In this document: piece by piece, positions 50,921 through 59,480 of the stretch
How positions within the stretch are numbered: the first letter of the stretch is position 1
How the letters are laid out: every line of letters starts with the position of its first letter
NCBI GenBank assembly: GCA_942491555.1
Contig: CALOBN010000005.1
Span: 310,001-374,000, forward strand
Length of the DNA stretch: 64,000 nucleotides
Reading direction: 5' to 3'
Source: Marinihelvus sp942491555
Lineage (GTDB): Bacteria > Pseudomonadota > Gammaproteobacteria > Xanthomonadales > SZUA-36
Made by a program: the position numbers and the translations under genes
The notes under the pieces: generated by a model
What the model was told of the DNA's origin: nothing
The model's database searches: none
The model's input: only the letters and a program-made list of their open reading frames with translations

Positions 50921-51499
50921 ATGCTGCAAGCGATTTCAAGACGCCTCCTTAACGTCCTGGGCTGGTCCCTGCGCTATGAGGACCCGGGCACCCGGCGTTA
51001 TGTGCTGATTGCGGCCCCGCATACCAGCAACTGGGACTTTCCCCTTGGCCTGCTGGCGGGCTGGGGTATGGACCTGAAAGCCAACTGGATCGGCAAGCAC
51101 ACGCTGTTTCGCGGCTTTATGGGTCCGGTGTTCCGCGCTTTAGGGGGCATAGCGGTTGACCGCGGCGAGGCTGGCGGCCTTATTGAGCAGATGGCGGAGC
51201 GCTTTGCGCAGACAGATCATCTTGTTCTGGCCATCGCGCCGGAAGGCACACGCAAGTCTCAGGAGCACTGGAAATCGGGCTTTTGGCACATTGCGCGCGC
51301 GGCAAAAGTGCCCATCGTGATGGCCTCCCTGGATTATTCGGCCCGCGAGGTGTCCGTCGGCGGGGCTTTTACGCCCAGCGATGACCGCGAGGCGGATTTC
51401 GAAATCATCCGGCAGTTCTATGCTGGTCGCCGTGGCAAGCGCCCGGAGCAGGAGAGCGAGATTCGTGGTCGCAAGCCCCTGCCGCCAGACGCGGCCTGA
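50921..51499 (+). CDS. Small PlsC-family acyltransferase
   Basis: This 192-residue acyltransferase has the HX4D motif in IAAPHTSNWDFPLGL, then FRALGGIAVDRG and IAPEGTRKSQEHWKSGF. It transfers acyl groups to a lysophospholipid or related acceptor. It lacks the N-terminal membrane anchor of larger relatives. The ATG has no strong ribosome-binding site. It stands alone, about 100 bp after the DUF305 gene. Confidence 0.88.
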   Translation: MLQAISRRLLNVLGWSLRYEDPGTRRYVLIAAPHTSNWDFPLGLLAGWGMDLKANWIGKHTLFRGFMGPVFRALGGIAVDRGEAGGLIEQMAERFAQTDHLVLAIAPEGTRKSQEHWKSGFWHIARAAKVPIVMASLDYSAREVSVGGAFTPSDDREADFEIIRQFYAGRRGKRPEQESEIRGRKPLPPDAA

Positions 51500-51519
51500 A
51501 GCTTTTTACAACTCCGGCA

Positions 51520-51942
51520 TCAACGCCTGCTTTCCGCCAGCCAGACCGCCAGCCATAGGGCCACGACAGGCGCTGCCATGACCACAAGCTCTGCCACAAA
51601 TACGCGGCTAAGCAAGGCCAGCGTCAGTACCGCTATGCCACTGATGAACAGGTAGCCGGCACGAGCGCGACTGTTATCCACCGCCAGGGCGAGCAGTACA
51701 AAGCCGCAAGCCAGTGTCGTTGCCTGAACAAGGCTGGCAGTTGCGGGTGACTCGAGCCCGAGAATGCCAAGCAGTACCAGGCCCAGGCTCAGCAATGCAG
51801 CCAGGATATAGCGGGCGGCAGGTAGCACCAGGACTGCCGGGTGCTGCAGCGTCGCACGCGGCCCGGGCGGGCTTGCGGGGGCCCCGGCAGCTTCTGGCTG
51901 CCCGGGGGCGGGGTTCCATTGGTTCAGTTCATAGTGTTTCAT
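51520..51942 (-). CDS. Small membrane protein under TetR-type operator
   Basis: This 140-residue protein has a proline/alanine-rich cytoplasmic start (MKHYELNQWNPAPGQPEAAG) and four hydrophobic segments (ILAALLSLGLVLLGILGL, LVQATTLACGFVLLALAV, AGYLFISGIAVLTLALL, LVVMAAPVVALWLAVWL). The ATG at 51942 follows GGGAGG. A perfect 16-bp palindrome 21 bp upstream matches one in front of the TetR gene, so it is probably repressed by that regulator. Its function is unknown; the size and shape are those of small efflux-associated membrane proteins. Confidence 0.72.
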   Translation of the reverse strand: MKHYELNQWNPAPGQPEAAGAPASPPGPRATLQHPAVLVLPAARYILAALLSLGLVLLGILGLESPATASLVQATTLACGFVLLALAVDNSRARAGYLFISGIAVLTLALLSRVFVAELVVMAAPVVALWLAVWLAESRR

Positions 51943-51962
51943 AATGCCTCCCAATATAGTTA

Positions 51963-51978
51963 CTTACTTATAAGTAAG
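51963..51978. promoter_or_regulatory. Probable TetR operator, site 1
   Basis: CTTACTTATAAGTAAG is a perfect 16-bp palindrome 21 bp before the start of the small membrane protein gene. It matches site 2 at 14 of 16 positions. It sits between the TetR stop and the downstream gene, where an operator would be expected. Confidence 0.7.
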
Positions 51979-51996
51979 GAACAGTGGCAAATTTTT

Positions 51997-52575
51997 TTAC
52001 GCTTTAATTCCAAGATCCAGACGCAGTTGCGCAAAGATCTTGTCCAAAATTTCCAGTCCTTCAATACGCACCAGTTGGCGCGCGCCCTGGACCATGGCCA
52101 GCAAGGTTGTGGCGCGTGTTTCCGCGTCACCCTCAAAGAAAAATTCTTCCTGTGCTCTGCCGGTTTCCAGCACCCGGGTAATCCAGCGGTGCGAGTCATG
52201 CATAAAACGTTGGTTGGCGTTTTTTACCGCGTCGGGTAAATCACCATAGTCGACGGCTAAAGCGCCAACCATACAAACCGGTTGGCCGTCCTCGCACCGC
52301 TTGCGGGTAAATTCGAACAATCCCTCAAGCTGGGGTCGGGCGTCACCGCCATAGGCCATAAACTCCCAGGTGCGCGTGCGCAGCATTTCCGTGTTCTCTT
52401 CCACCAGCGCGAGCAGCAAATCAGCCTTGCTGGGAAAGTGATAGTGCACAGCTGCATTACGTATACCCAGCGGCTGCGCAATATCCTTGTAACTGAAGCC
52501 GTTCGGCCCACGCTGCGTCAGCAGCTGGTGTGCAAGGTTGATGATCTTGTCACGCGTGCCCGTGGCCTGTTTCAC
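51997..52575 (-). CDS. TetR-family transcriptional regulator
   Basis: This 192-residue repressor has an N-terminal helix-turn-helix (FSYKDIAQPLGIRNAAVHYHFPSKADLLLALVEE) and a divergent ligand-binding C-terminal part with a CMVGALAVDYGDLP segment. The start is GTG at 52575, 7 bases after GGAG. The two matching palindromes at 51963 and 52596 lie 21 bp before the small membrane protein gene and 21 bp before this gene. That suggests autoregulation and control of its neighbour. The inducer is unknown. Confidence 0.88.
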   Translation of the reverse strand: MKQATGTRDKIINLAHQLLTQRGPNGFSYKDIAQPLGIRNAAVHYHFPSKADLLLALVEENTEMLRTRTWEFMAYGGDARPQLEGLFEFTRKRCEDGQPVCMVGALAVDYGDLPDAVKNANQRFMHDSHRWITRVLETGRAQEEFFFEGDAETRATTLLAMVQGARQLVRIEGLEILDKIFAQLRLDLGIKA

Positions 52576-52595
52576 GAATTAACTCCAGTCTGCAA

Positions 52596-52611
52596 CTTAC
52601 TTAGTAGTAAG
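52596..52611. promoter_or_regulatory. Probable TetR operator, site 2 (autoregulatory)
   Basis: CTTACTTAGTAGTAAG has arms CTTACT and AGTAAG around TAGT, 21 bp before the TetR gene start. Fourteen of 16 positions agree with site 1. Confidence 0.7.
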
Positions 52612-52710
52612 TATAGTTCCAATTGTGCAATTTACAAGGACCAGGGGGTAAATGGTCCTTTTCCCGGATGTTCAAAATACATGGGACGCACGGCGCCCGG
52701 TTTTCTCGAT

Positions 52711-53664
52711 TTACAGTTTTGCCCGCAGCCGGGCGCCGGTGAGTCTGCGGATACGCGACTCGCGCCAGATCATCACACCGTTGGAGGCGATAACAATGCT
52801 TGCGCCCAGTATCACCAGTGCAGTGGGCCACTCGCTCCAGATCAGCCAGCCGAACAGCGTGGCCCACACGATGCTGCTGTAGTTAAACACCGTGACGATC
52901 GCTGCCTGGGCATTTCTGAAGGCAATGGACAGGGTCCACTGTGCTCCGGCACCGGCCAGGCCGACGCCCAGGAGCAGGGGAAGTTCATTGAGCGCGGGCA
53001 TGCTCGCAACCCACGGCATCGGCAACGCCGCGACCACCGTGCCAATCAGGAAGAAATAGAAGGTAATGGTTTCGGGCCGCTCAAAGCCGCCCAGGTAACG
53101 CAGAATAATCTGCAGGCCCGCGTGCATGAATGCTGCGCCCAGGGCCAGGGCTATCCCCGCCATCGGCATGTTGCCGGAGGGCTGCGCCATGATGGCCACG
53201 CCAATAAAGCCAATGAGCACAGCGCCCCAGCGCCACGGCCCGACAGACTCTTTGAGGATTAACACGCCAAGAACCGGGATAAACAGGGACGAGGCAAACA
53301 ACAACACGGTGGTATCTGCCATGGGCATCATGGCAAAGGCTGCAAAGGTGATCATCAGACTGGCGGCTCCGAGCGTGGCACGCAGAATGACCAGAAAGGG
53401 CTTGGCCCGCAGCACCAGGATGTCACGCCGGCCCAGCACAAACACCATCACCAGAAATGGCAACAGGGCGACCACATTGCGATAGAAGGCAATCTCAACG
53501 ACCGAATGCTTTTCAGCAAGCAACTTGGCAAATACGTTCATCAGCGTGAACAGAAAAAAGGAGCCAAGAGCGGCGCCCATACCCAGCACCACATTATCAC
53601 CATGACTACTCCGGGCAGGCCCGGGTGGAGTGGACGGTGCTGCTGGTTTGGAGGGTTCGGACAT
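52711..53664 (-). CDS. EamA/DMT-family transporter
   Basis: This 317-residue inner-membrane permease has ten hydrophobic segments in two homologous halves (ending IVWATLFGWLIWSEWPTALVILGASIVIAS), the EamA repeat. A proline-rich cytoplasmic N-terminus (MSEPSKPAAPSTPPGPA) precedes them. It is probably a metabolite exporter; the substrate is unknown. The ATG at 53664 is preferred over the longer frame to 53730. It is divergent from the arsenic operon. Confidence 0.85.
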   Translation of the reverse strand: MSEPSKPAAPSTPPGPARSSHGDNVVLGMGAALGSFFLFTLMNVFAKLLAEKHSVVEIAFYRNVVALLPFLVMVFVLGRRDILVLRAKPFLVILRATLGAASLMITFAAFAMMPMADTTVLLFASSLFIPVLGVLILKESVGPWRWGAVLIGFIGVAIMAQPSGNMPMAGIALALGAAFMHAGLQIILRYLGGFERPETITFYFFLIGTVVAALPMPWVASMPALNELPLLLGVGLAGAGAQWTLSIAFRNAQAAIVTVFNYSSIVWATLFGWLIWSEWPTALVILGASIVIASNGVMIWRESRIRRLTGARLRAKL

Positions 53665-53742
53665 GCGTGGAGTGTAGCGATATTCCCGCAAATGGGGGCG
53701 AGGGCTTTTGCCGCTGGTCAACAGGCGCAATTGTACTTACAA

Positions 53743-53760
53743 TATCCGTAATTCCGGATA
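53743..53760. promoter_or_regulatory. Probable ArsR operator
   Basis: TATCCG and CGGATA form a 6-bp inverted repeat with a 6-nt spacer, ending 12 bp before the arsR ATG. This position suits autoregulation by the ArsR product. The AT-rich stretch between it and the ATG fits a promoter or leader. Confidence 0.55.
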
Positions 53761-53772
53761 AACAAATATAAT

Positions 53773-54102
53773 ATGAATTTGGTCTCTTCCTTGATGACGC
53801 CGACTGAACTGGCCCGATGCCTGGGCGATGAGACGCGGATGGCTTTGTTATGCCTGATTACGGCTCAACACGAGGTGTGTGTCTGTGAACTGGTAGACGC
53901 ACTGGGCGTACCGCAGTCCACCACCTCACGGCACCTTGCACAATTGCGGCGCTGTGGCATTGTCTGTGCGCGTCGTGATGGTACCTGGATGCACTATCGC
54001 CTGAATCCGGATCTTCCGGACTGGGCTGACCAGGTTGTAAAAACGCTGGTCGCTCCGGCGACGGAACAGCTTGGTTTGACTCAATACTCCGGTGCCCGTT
54101 AA
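53773..54102 (+). CDS. arsR: ArsR-family metalloregulator
   Basis: This 109-residue winged-helix repressor has Cys36 and Cys38 in HEVCVCELVDALG (the ELCVCDL-type arsenite site at the start of the DNA-reading helix region). PQSTTSRHLAQLRRCGIV is the recognition helix. Binding of As(III)/Sb(III) would release it from the operator just upstream. It is the first gene of arsR-arsC-acr3; the next gene starts 11 bp after its stop. Confidence 0.92.
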   Translation: MNLVSSLMTPTELARCLGDETRMALLCLITAQHEVCVCELVDALGVPQSTTSRHLAQLRRCGIVCARRDGTWMHYRLNPDLPDWADQVVKTLVAPATEQLGLTQYSGAR

Positions 54103-54112
54103 GGACTCTGTC

Positions 54113-54601
54113 ATGCAACTTCCCCTGAACGTTCTGGTCTTGTGCACTGGCAACTCCTGCCGGTCGATTATTGGAGAAGCCCTTGTAAGCCACCTGGGCG
54201 AAGGCAGGTTGCGCGGTTTCAGCGCTGGCAGTCACCCGACAGGCGAGGTCAACCCGGGCGCACTGGAGGTTCTCGCCCGCCATGGCATAGCCCTTGAAGC
54301 GCCCCGCTCAAAATCCATGGAAGATCTGCATGGTGAGCAAATTGACCTGGTCATCAGTGTTTGCGATTCAGCCGCCGGTGAGGCCTGCCCGCTCTGGCTG
54401 GAGGACACCCCGCGCGTGCACTGGGGAATTCCGGACCCGGCCCATGCATCGGGTGATGCAGAGACCATTCAGGCAGCGTTTGAACTGACCTACCAACAGC
54501 TATATCGGCGCATCAGTGCACTGGCAGCACTGGATCTTGCCCGACTGAACGCGCCCGGCCTGATACAGGCGGCGCAGGACATTCACAGGGGTGCCGCATA
54601 G
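54113..54601 (+). CDS. arsC: Arsenate reductase, low-molecular-weight phosphatase type
   Basis: This 162-residue enzyme reduces arsenate to arsenite. The catalytic CX5R loop is Cys11-TGNSC-Arg17 in VLCTGNSCRS, and DPAHASGD carries the acid Asp. The fold is that of LMW protein tyrosine phosphatases, with thioredoxin or glutaredoxin as likely reductant. The ATG at 54113 follows AAGGA by 7 bases; the frame open to 54092 is not supported. It supplies arsenite to the following ACR3 pump. Confidence 0.9.
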   Translation: MQLPLNVLVLCTGNSCRSIIGEALVSHLGEGRLRGFSAGSHPTGEVNPGALEVLARHGIALEAPRSKSMEDLHGEQIDLVISVCDSAAGEACPLWLEDTPRVHWGIPDPAHASGDAETIQAAFELTYQQLYRRISALAALDLARLNAPGLIQAAQDIHRGAA

Positions 54602-54614
54602 CGGGCGATAGCAG

Positions 54615-55652
54615 ATGGGCGTTTTTGAGCGATTTCTGAGTATCTGGGTGGCCCTGGCGATTGTAGCCGGCGTCGTTCTGGGCCTGGCGGTGCCGGGTTT
54701 GTTCCAGTACGTAGCGGGCCTGGAATATGCCCATGTGAACCTTGTAGTGGCGGTGTTTATCTGGGTCATGGTGTATCCAATGATGATCCAGGTAGATTTC
54801 ACCGCCATCAGGGACGTAGGCAGCAAGCCGAAAGGACTGGTGCTTACCCTGGTGATCAACTGGCTGATCAAACCTTTCACCATGGCGGCGTTGGGCTGGC
54901 TGTTTTTCCGGGTGCTGTTTGCTGATTGGGTCGACCCGGCCACGGCAAATGAGTATATCGCCGGCATGATTTTGCTGGGCGTGGCGCCGTGTACGGCCAT
55001 GGTTTTTGTCTGGAGCCAGCTGACCAGGGGCGATGCCAATTACACGCTGGTACAGGTGTCGGTTAACGATCTGATCATGGTGTTCGCTTTCGCGCCCCTG
55101 GCAGGCTTTCTGCTCGGCATGAGCAACATCACCGTGCCCTGGAATACACTGGTGCTGTCGGTGGTGCTGTATGTGGTTCTGCCGCTCCTGGCAGGCATTG
55201 TGACGCGCCACTGGCTTATCGGGCGGGGCGGTCCGCAGCGGGTGGAGCGATTTGTTCGCGGGATCAAACCCGTTAGTGTTGCTGGCTTGCTGGCAACGGT
55301 TGTTCTGCTATTTGGCTTTCAGGCCGAAACCATCATTGCCGAACCCATCGCCATTGTTTTAATTGCCATTCCGCTGCTCATCCAGACCTATGGCATTTTT
55401 GTGCTGGCTTACTGGGGTGCCAGACGACTTCGCCTGGCGCACAATGTAGCCGGACCCGCCTCCCTGATCGGAACCAGTAACTTTTTTGAGTTGGCTGTTG
55501 CTGTCGCGATCAGCCTGTTTGGTCTGAATTCAGGGGCAGCGCTGGCGACGGTGGTGGGCGTGCTGGTGGAGGTGCCGGTCATGTTGTCACTGGTCGCCAT
55601 TGTCAACCGCACCCCGCACTGGTTTCCCCTTGGAAAAAATGCGGTGGTCTAG
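54615..55652 (+). CDS. acr3: ACR3-type arsenite efflux permease
   Basis: This 345-residue inner-membrane protein has ten membrane helices. It shows ACR3-family signatures such as FIWVMVYPMMIQVDF and VAPCTAMVFVWSQL, the latter with the conserved Cys needed for arsenite transport. GTSNFFELAVAVAIS near the C-terminus is also typical. It starts 13 bp after arsC and completes a simple three-gene arsenic operon. Confidence 0.93.
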   Translation: MGVFERFLSIWVALAIVAGVVLGLAVPGLFQYVAGLEYAHVNLVVAVFIWVMVYPMMIQVDFTAIRDVGSKPKGLVLTLVINWLIKPFTMAALGWLFFRVLFADWVDPATANEYIAGMILLGVAPCTAMVFVWSQLTRGDANYTLVQVSVNDLIMVFAFAPLAGFLLGMSNITVPWNTLVLSVVLYVVLPLLAGIVTRHWLIGRGGPQRVERFVRGIKPVSVAGLLATVVLLFGFQAETIIAEPIAIVLIAIPLLIQTYGIFVLAYWGARRLRLAHNVAGPASLIGTSNFFELAVAVAISLFGLNSGAALATVVGVLVEVPVMLSLVAIVNRTPHWFPLGKNAVV

Positions 55653-55655
55653 CGG

Positions 55656-56324
55656 TCAGGGCTCCAGGGCCCGCTCCCATGGCGGGGTGGCAAACGTGGC
55701 CTGCGCCGCTGCTTCGGTCATAAAGCGGTGCTGGCCGGCATCAGTAAAGTAGGCCCAAAAAGCGACGCTCATATCCTCGTCGAGGAGCTCAAAGTCTCCG
55801 GCAGCGGCATATTCCAACAGCAGGGCATATTGCGCATCCAGGGCCAGCGGGCCCAGGCCCTGCAGGGCAACGCGGCCGCCAAACTCGTCAAACAATGCCT
55901 TGTTCAGTTTCCATTGCAGCACCAGGAAACTGGCCATCCCTGTTCGGCGCTGAAGTTCGGCCACCCGCTCATTGGCAGGCAGTTCCGCGATCGATTTGAA
56001 ATTGTCACCCTGCTCGGCTTTCAGACCATTCTCAAGGAGCGCCAGGGCGGTAAACACCTCATCTTCGGTTTCTTGCAGATCATTCGCATTGACGTAGTCG
56101 TTGAGTATGCGACCCATTACCAGGGACCGGAGTCGATCCGGGTCCTGTTCACTTAGCTCGGTGCCGAGCACAATGGCCGTGACCGGCTCGACAGCCTCGA
56201 TGTTGTCACCGTTTGTCTCCATATCCTGCGCGAACGAGTGTACGGGTGCCGTGAGCAGCGCCAGCAGCAGGCCGGCTGTTAACAATGTCACCGCAGTTCT
56301 GGCGGGGTATGCCCTGTTGTTCAT
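55656..56324 (-). CDS. Exported hypothetical protein (SurA/PpiC-like length, no motif)
   Basis: This 222-residue protein has a signal peptide (MNNRAYPARTAVTLLTAGLLL, then HSFAQ). The mature part is helical (LRSLVMGRILNDYVNAND, then EDEVFTALALLENGLKAE), reminiscent of chaperone-like helical domains but without a recognisable PPIase domain. AAGGAA lies 7 bases before the ATG. It is convergent with acr3, separated by only 3 bp. Function unknown. Confidence 0.75.
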   Translation of the reverse strand: MNNRAYPARTAVTLLTAGLLLALLTAPVHSFAQDMETNGDNIEAVEPVTAIVLGTELSEQDPDRLRSLVMGRILNDYVNANDLQETEDEVFTALALLENGLKAEQGDNFKSIAELPANERVAELQRRTGMASFLVLQWKLNKALFDEFGGRVALQGLGPLALDAQYALLLEYAAAGDFELLDEDMSVAFWAYFTDAGQHRFMTEAAAQATFATPPWERALEP

Positions 56325-56396
56325 TGCACTTTCCTTAAATGACCGGGTTGGTATGGCCGTCTTAACATCATAGTGATCCTTTGATGGGAGATCTGA

Positions 56397-56975
56397 TCAG
56401 ACATCCGGCGCCAGCACACAGCGCTCATTCTTCAGGGCCGCCCGGATTCTGTCATCAATACTGAAATTATCCTTGTACCGCCCCATTCGCTCGCGCGCCT
56501 GCTGATGCAGGGTTCTGCGTTCCAGCGCCGTCACAAAACGCCGGATATCCTCGTCGGTTTCCAGCACCAGCGGCGGGACCACCACCGGTTGCCCCTCATT
56601 ATCCCGCGCGACCATGGTGAAGTAACTGGTATTCGTGTGCTTGACCTGCTGCGTTTGCACGCTCTCAGCGATGGCCCGGATACCAACCACAAGTGAAGTA
56701 CGCCCCACGTAATTCACCGATGCCTTCAGCGAGACCAGGTCGCCCACATCCACAGGCTGCAGAAAATCCACGCCGTCCACCGATACGGTGATGCAATAGG
56801 TTCCGGAATGGCGACTGGCGCAGGCATAGGCCGCCTTGTCCATCATCGATAGCAAAATGCCACCGTGAATCTTGCCGCCAAAATTGCCATAAGACGGAAT
56901 CATCAGCTCGGTGATGGTGGTGCGCGAGGCGCTGACGGGGCGGGGCTTCATCCCGGCATTGGTGCTGCTGTTCAT
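56397..56975 (-). CDS. Acyl-CoA thioesterase, hotdog fold
   Basis: This 192-residue cytoplasmic hydrolase shows the YciA/ACOT pattern ELMIPSYGNFGGKIHGGILLSMMDKAAYAC with the catalytic-type Asp and a VDGVDFLQPVDVGDLVSLKASVNY strand. It cleaves acyl-CoA to free acid and CoA. The ATG at 56975 follows AGGAG, and the longer frame to 57041 has no support. The C-terminal helical extension is somewhat longer than in YciA. Confidence 0.85.
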   Translation of the reverse strand: MNSSTNAGMKPRPVSASRTTITELMIPSYGNFGGKIHGGILLSMMDKAAYACASRHSGTYCITVSVDGVDFLQPVDVGDLVSLKASVNYVGRTSLVVGIRAIAESVQTQQVKHTNTSYFTMVARDNEGQPVVVPPLVLETDEDIRRFVTALERRTLHQQARERMGRYKDNFSIDDRIRAALKNERCVLAPDV

Positions 56976-57304
56976 CAGGTGTTCTCCTGCCGGCGGCGCG
57001 GCACTGTTCTCAGGTCCGGTCTCACCATAGCACCGCTGCAATCACCTGCGTGAAACGCTATCGAAGTCCAGGCGATCTCACTGCAGAGCCAATAAAACCT
57101 GATCTCCAGGGTCCGCATTGCCTAAAATGCAGGTAAGCTCTTGGTGTCTGGGTGCCGGGGGGGACCTTCAGAAAATCAAACAGCTACACGATGGGTGTAC
57201 ACCATCGGGTGCGGGCTACCCCTGCTCAATTATGCACGCCCGACATTTGCTACACTGCGTGGCTTGTCTGGCCGGCAAAGTGCCATAAGGAAACCTGCTC
57301 ACGG

Positions 57305-59275
57305 ATGAAAAGTCAGGCCCAAAAGCTAAACGTTGCGTTGCGGAAAATGGTGTTGAACCTCGTTTTGCTGGTGCCTGCACCATGGCGCGCAGCACTGGCG
57401 AAGAACCCTACGCTCACGAAAATCTACCTCTACTTCGATCACGCGAAATATGCGGAGTACCTGGCCAGTGATGCTTATTTGAATCTTACGCGGCCCGCTC
57501 CGGAGGAGCCGCCTCAAGATTCACCGCCAGACCTGCCGCCAGATCCGCCACGCCATATTCCAATCGCCGATTACGATTATTTTACGCCCGAATTGACGAC
57601 GGAGATTAAACAGGACCTGGCGCGCCTGGATGGTCCGCTCATCTCCATCATCATGCCCGTCTACGATACGCCCGCCGAGTGGCTGAGGCTGGCAATCGAA
57701 TCCGTTCAGTGTCAGTGGTACCCCAAGTGGGAACTTTGCATCGTTGACGATCACAGTTCCCGTCCGGAAACGATCGCCCTGCTTAAAGGGCTGTCCGACC
57801 CGCGAATCCATGTCCGGCGGCTCAGCAGAAATGCACATATTGTTGGAGCGTCCAACGAAGCTCTGTCCATGGCAAGTGGTGAGTACATCGCCCTGCTGGA
57901 TCACGACGACGAACTGACCCCGGACGCCTTGTATCGAATGGTCAAGGTCATTCAGCGGGACGCTGCCGACCTGATCTACTCGGATGAAGACAAGATTGAT
58001 GAGCAGGGCCGTCACTGCGATGTTTATTTCAAGCCCGATTTTTCTCCTGAACAGTTCCTGTCGCACAATTATCTGTGTCATTTTACGTCTATCCGCCGGT
58101 CCCTGGTGGAGCAGGTCGGTGGCTTTTCGCCAGGCACAGACGGGGCGCAGGACTATGACCTGTTCCTGAAGGTAGCCGAGCTAACGGACCGGATCGCGCA
58201 CATTCCGCGCGTGCTCTATCACTGGCGTAAGGTGCCCGGCTCCACGGCCATGGAATTCAGTGAGAAAGACTATGCACAGGATGCCGGACAAACGGCGCTG
58301 CGCAATGCGGTTCGACGCCGGGGAATAGATGCGGTGGTCGGGCCTGGCGACCATCCTGGAAACTACCGCGTTCGATACGCGATCGCCGGAGAGCCGCTGA
58401 TCAGTATCGTGATCCCGTTCAAGGATCGCGCCGATCTTCTGGACAGCTGTCTGGAAGCCCTGATCGGCAAGTCGACCTATCAGAACTTTGAAGTGATCGG
58501 CGTCAGCAACAACAGCGAAGAGCCGGCAACGAGCGCTGCCATGCAGCGCTGGGCAAAGCGCGACCAGCGAGTGCGCTTTATCGAGCACAACGTACCGTTT
58601 AATTTTTCCGAACTCAACAACGTCGCGGTGGCCGGATATGTACGCGGGGAACACGTCGTTATGCTGAACAATGACGTGGAGATCATCACCCCGGAATGGA
58701 TTGAGAACCTGCTGGAGTTTTCCCAACGGCCGGATGTAGGTGTCGTTGGGGCGCGCCTGTACTATCCGGACGGGCGTTTACAGCATGCCGGCGTCATCCT
58801 CGGAATGGGCGGCGTTGCCGGTCATTATCACAAATTGCTAAAGCCCGATTCGCCGGGATATTTTGCGCGGCCGCGACTGGTTCAGAATCTGACTGCGGTT
58901 ACCGCAGCCTGCTGCATGGTCAAGACCTCGATCTACCAGGAGGTCGGCGGACTTGATGAGGAAGTGTTTCGCATTGCCTTTAACGATGTGGATTTTTGTA
59001 TGCGAGTTCGCGATGCCGGCTACCTCAATGTCTACACGCCTTACTGCGAGGCCGTGCATCACGAATCGGTATCGCGTGGTTATGAAGACACCCAGGAAAA
59101 ACAGGCGCGATTTATTGGCGAGGTGAACGCATTCAGGGCGCGGTATCGGGCAGAGCTTGCCGCTGGCGACCCCTATTTCAATCCAAATTTCGCCCTGATG
59201 ACCGCGGGCGACCTTTTGCTCTCCGGTCATCATGTGGGGCCCGCGGAGGATGACCGGCCTGACGGCACGATATAG
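57305..59275 (+). CDS. Tandem GT2 glycosyltransferase
   Basis: This 656-residue protein has two GT-A domains. The first, about 110-330, has LISIIMPVYDTPAEWLRLAI and ALLDHDDELTPDA. The second, about 370-620, has LISIVIPFKDRADLLDSCLEAL and VVMLNNDVEIITPEWIENL. No membrane spans are seen. The double arrangement is typical of polysaccharide or glycan chain synthases of rhamnan/O-antigen type. The ATG at 57305 is preferred over the long upstream open frame. The promoter region before it is about 260 bp with nothing else clear. Confidence 0.85.
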   Translation: MKSQAQKLNVALRKMVLNLVLLVPAPWRAALAKNPTLTKIYLYFDHAKYAEYLASDAYLNLTRPAPEEPPQDSPPDLPPDPPRHIPIADYDYFTPELTTEIKQDLARLDGPLISIIMPVYDTPAEWLRLAIESVQCQWYPKWELCIVDDHSSRPETIALLKGLSDPRIHVRRLSRNAHIVGASNEALSMASGEYIALLDHDDELTPDALYRMVKVIQRDAADLIYSDEDKIDEQGRHCDVYFKPDFSPEQFLSHNYLCHFTSIRRSLVEQVGGFSPGTDGAQDYDLFLKVAELTDRIAHIPRVLYHWRKVPGSTAMEFSEKDYAQDAGQTALRNAVRRRGIDAVVGPGDHPGNYRVRYAIAGEPLISIVIPFKDRADLLDSCLEALIGKSTYQNFEVIGVSNNSEEPATSAAMQRWAKRDQRVRFIEHNVPFNFSELNNVAVAGYVRGEHVVMLNNDVEIITPEWIENLLEFSQRPDVGVVGARLYYPDGRLQHAGVILGMGGVAGHYHKLLKPDSPGYFARPRLVQNLTAVTAACCMVKTSIYQEVGGLDEEVFRIAFNDVDFCMRVRDAGYLNVYTPYCEAVHHESVSRGYEDTQEKQARFIGEVNAFRARYRAELAAGDPYFNPNFALMTAGDLLLSGHHVGPAEDDRPDGTI

Positions 59276-59480
59276 AAAGATTCAGCGTTGCGGCTCAGGA
59301 ATGGGCGCCAGGTCCACGCTGGCGCAGGTTAATATAAATGACCGGCGTTGCAAGGTCTGGCTCGTCATCTACTTTTGAATAAATCAGTCAGTTGCGCGAG
59401 CATAATAATTAGGACATTATAAGCTTCCTGCGTCTGAAAGAGGCGGAGGGCAACATTTAAATGATAACCAGGGAAGGATC

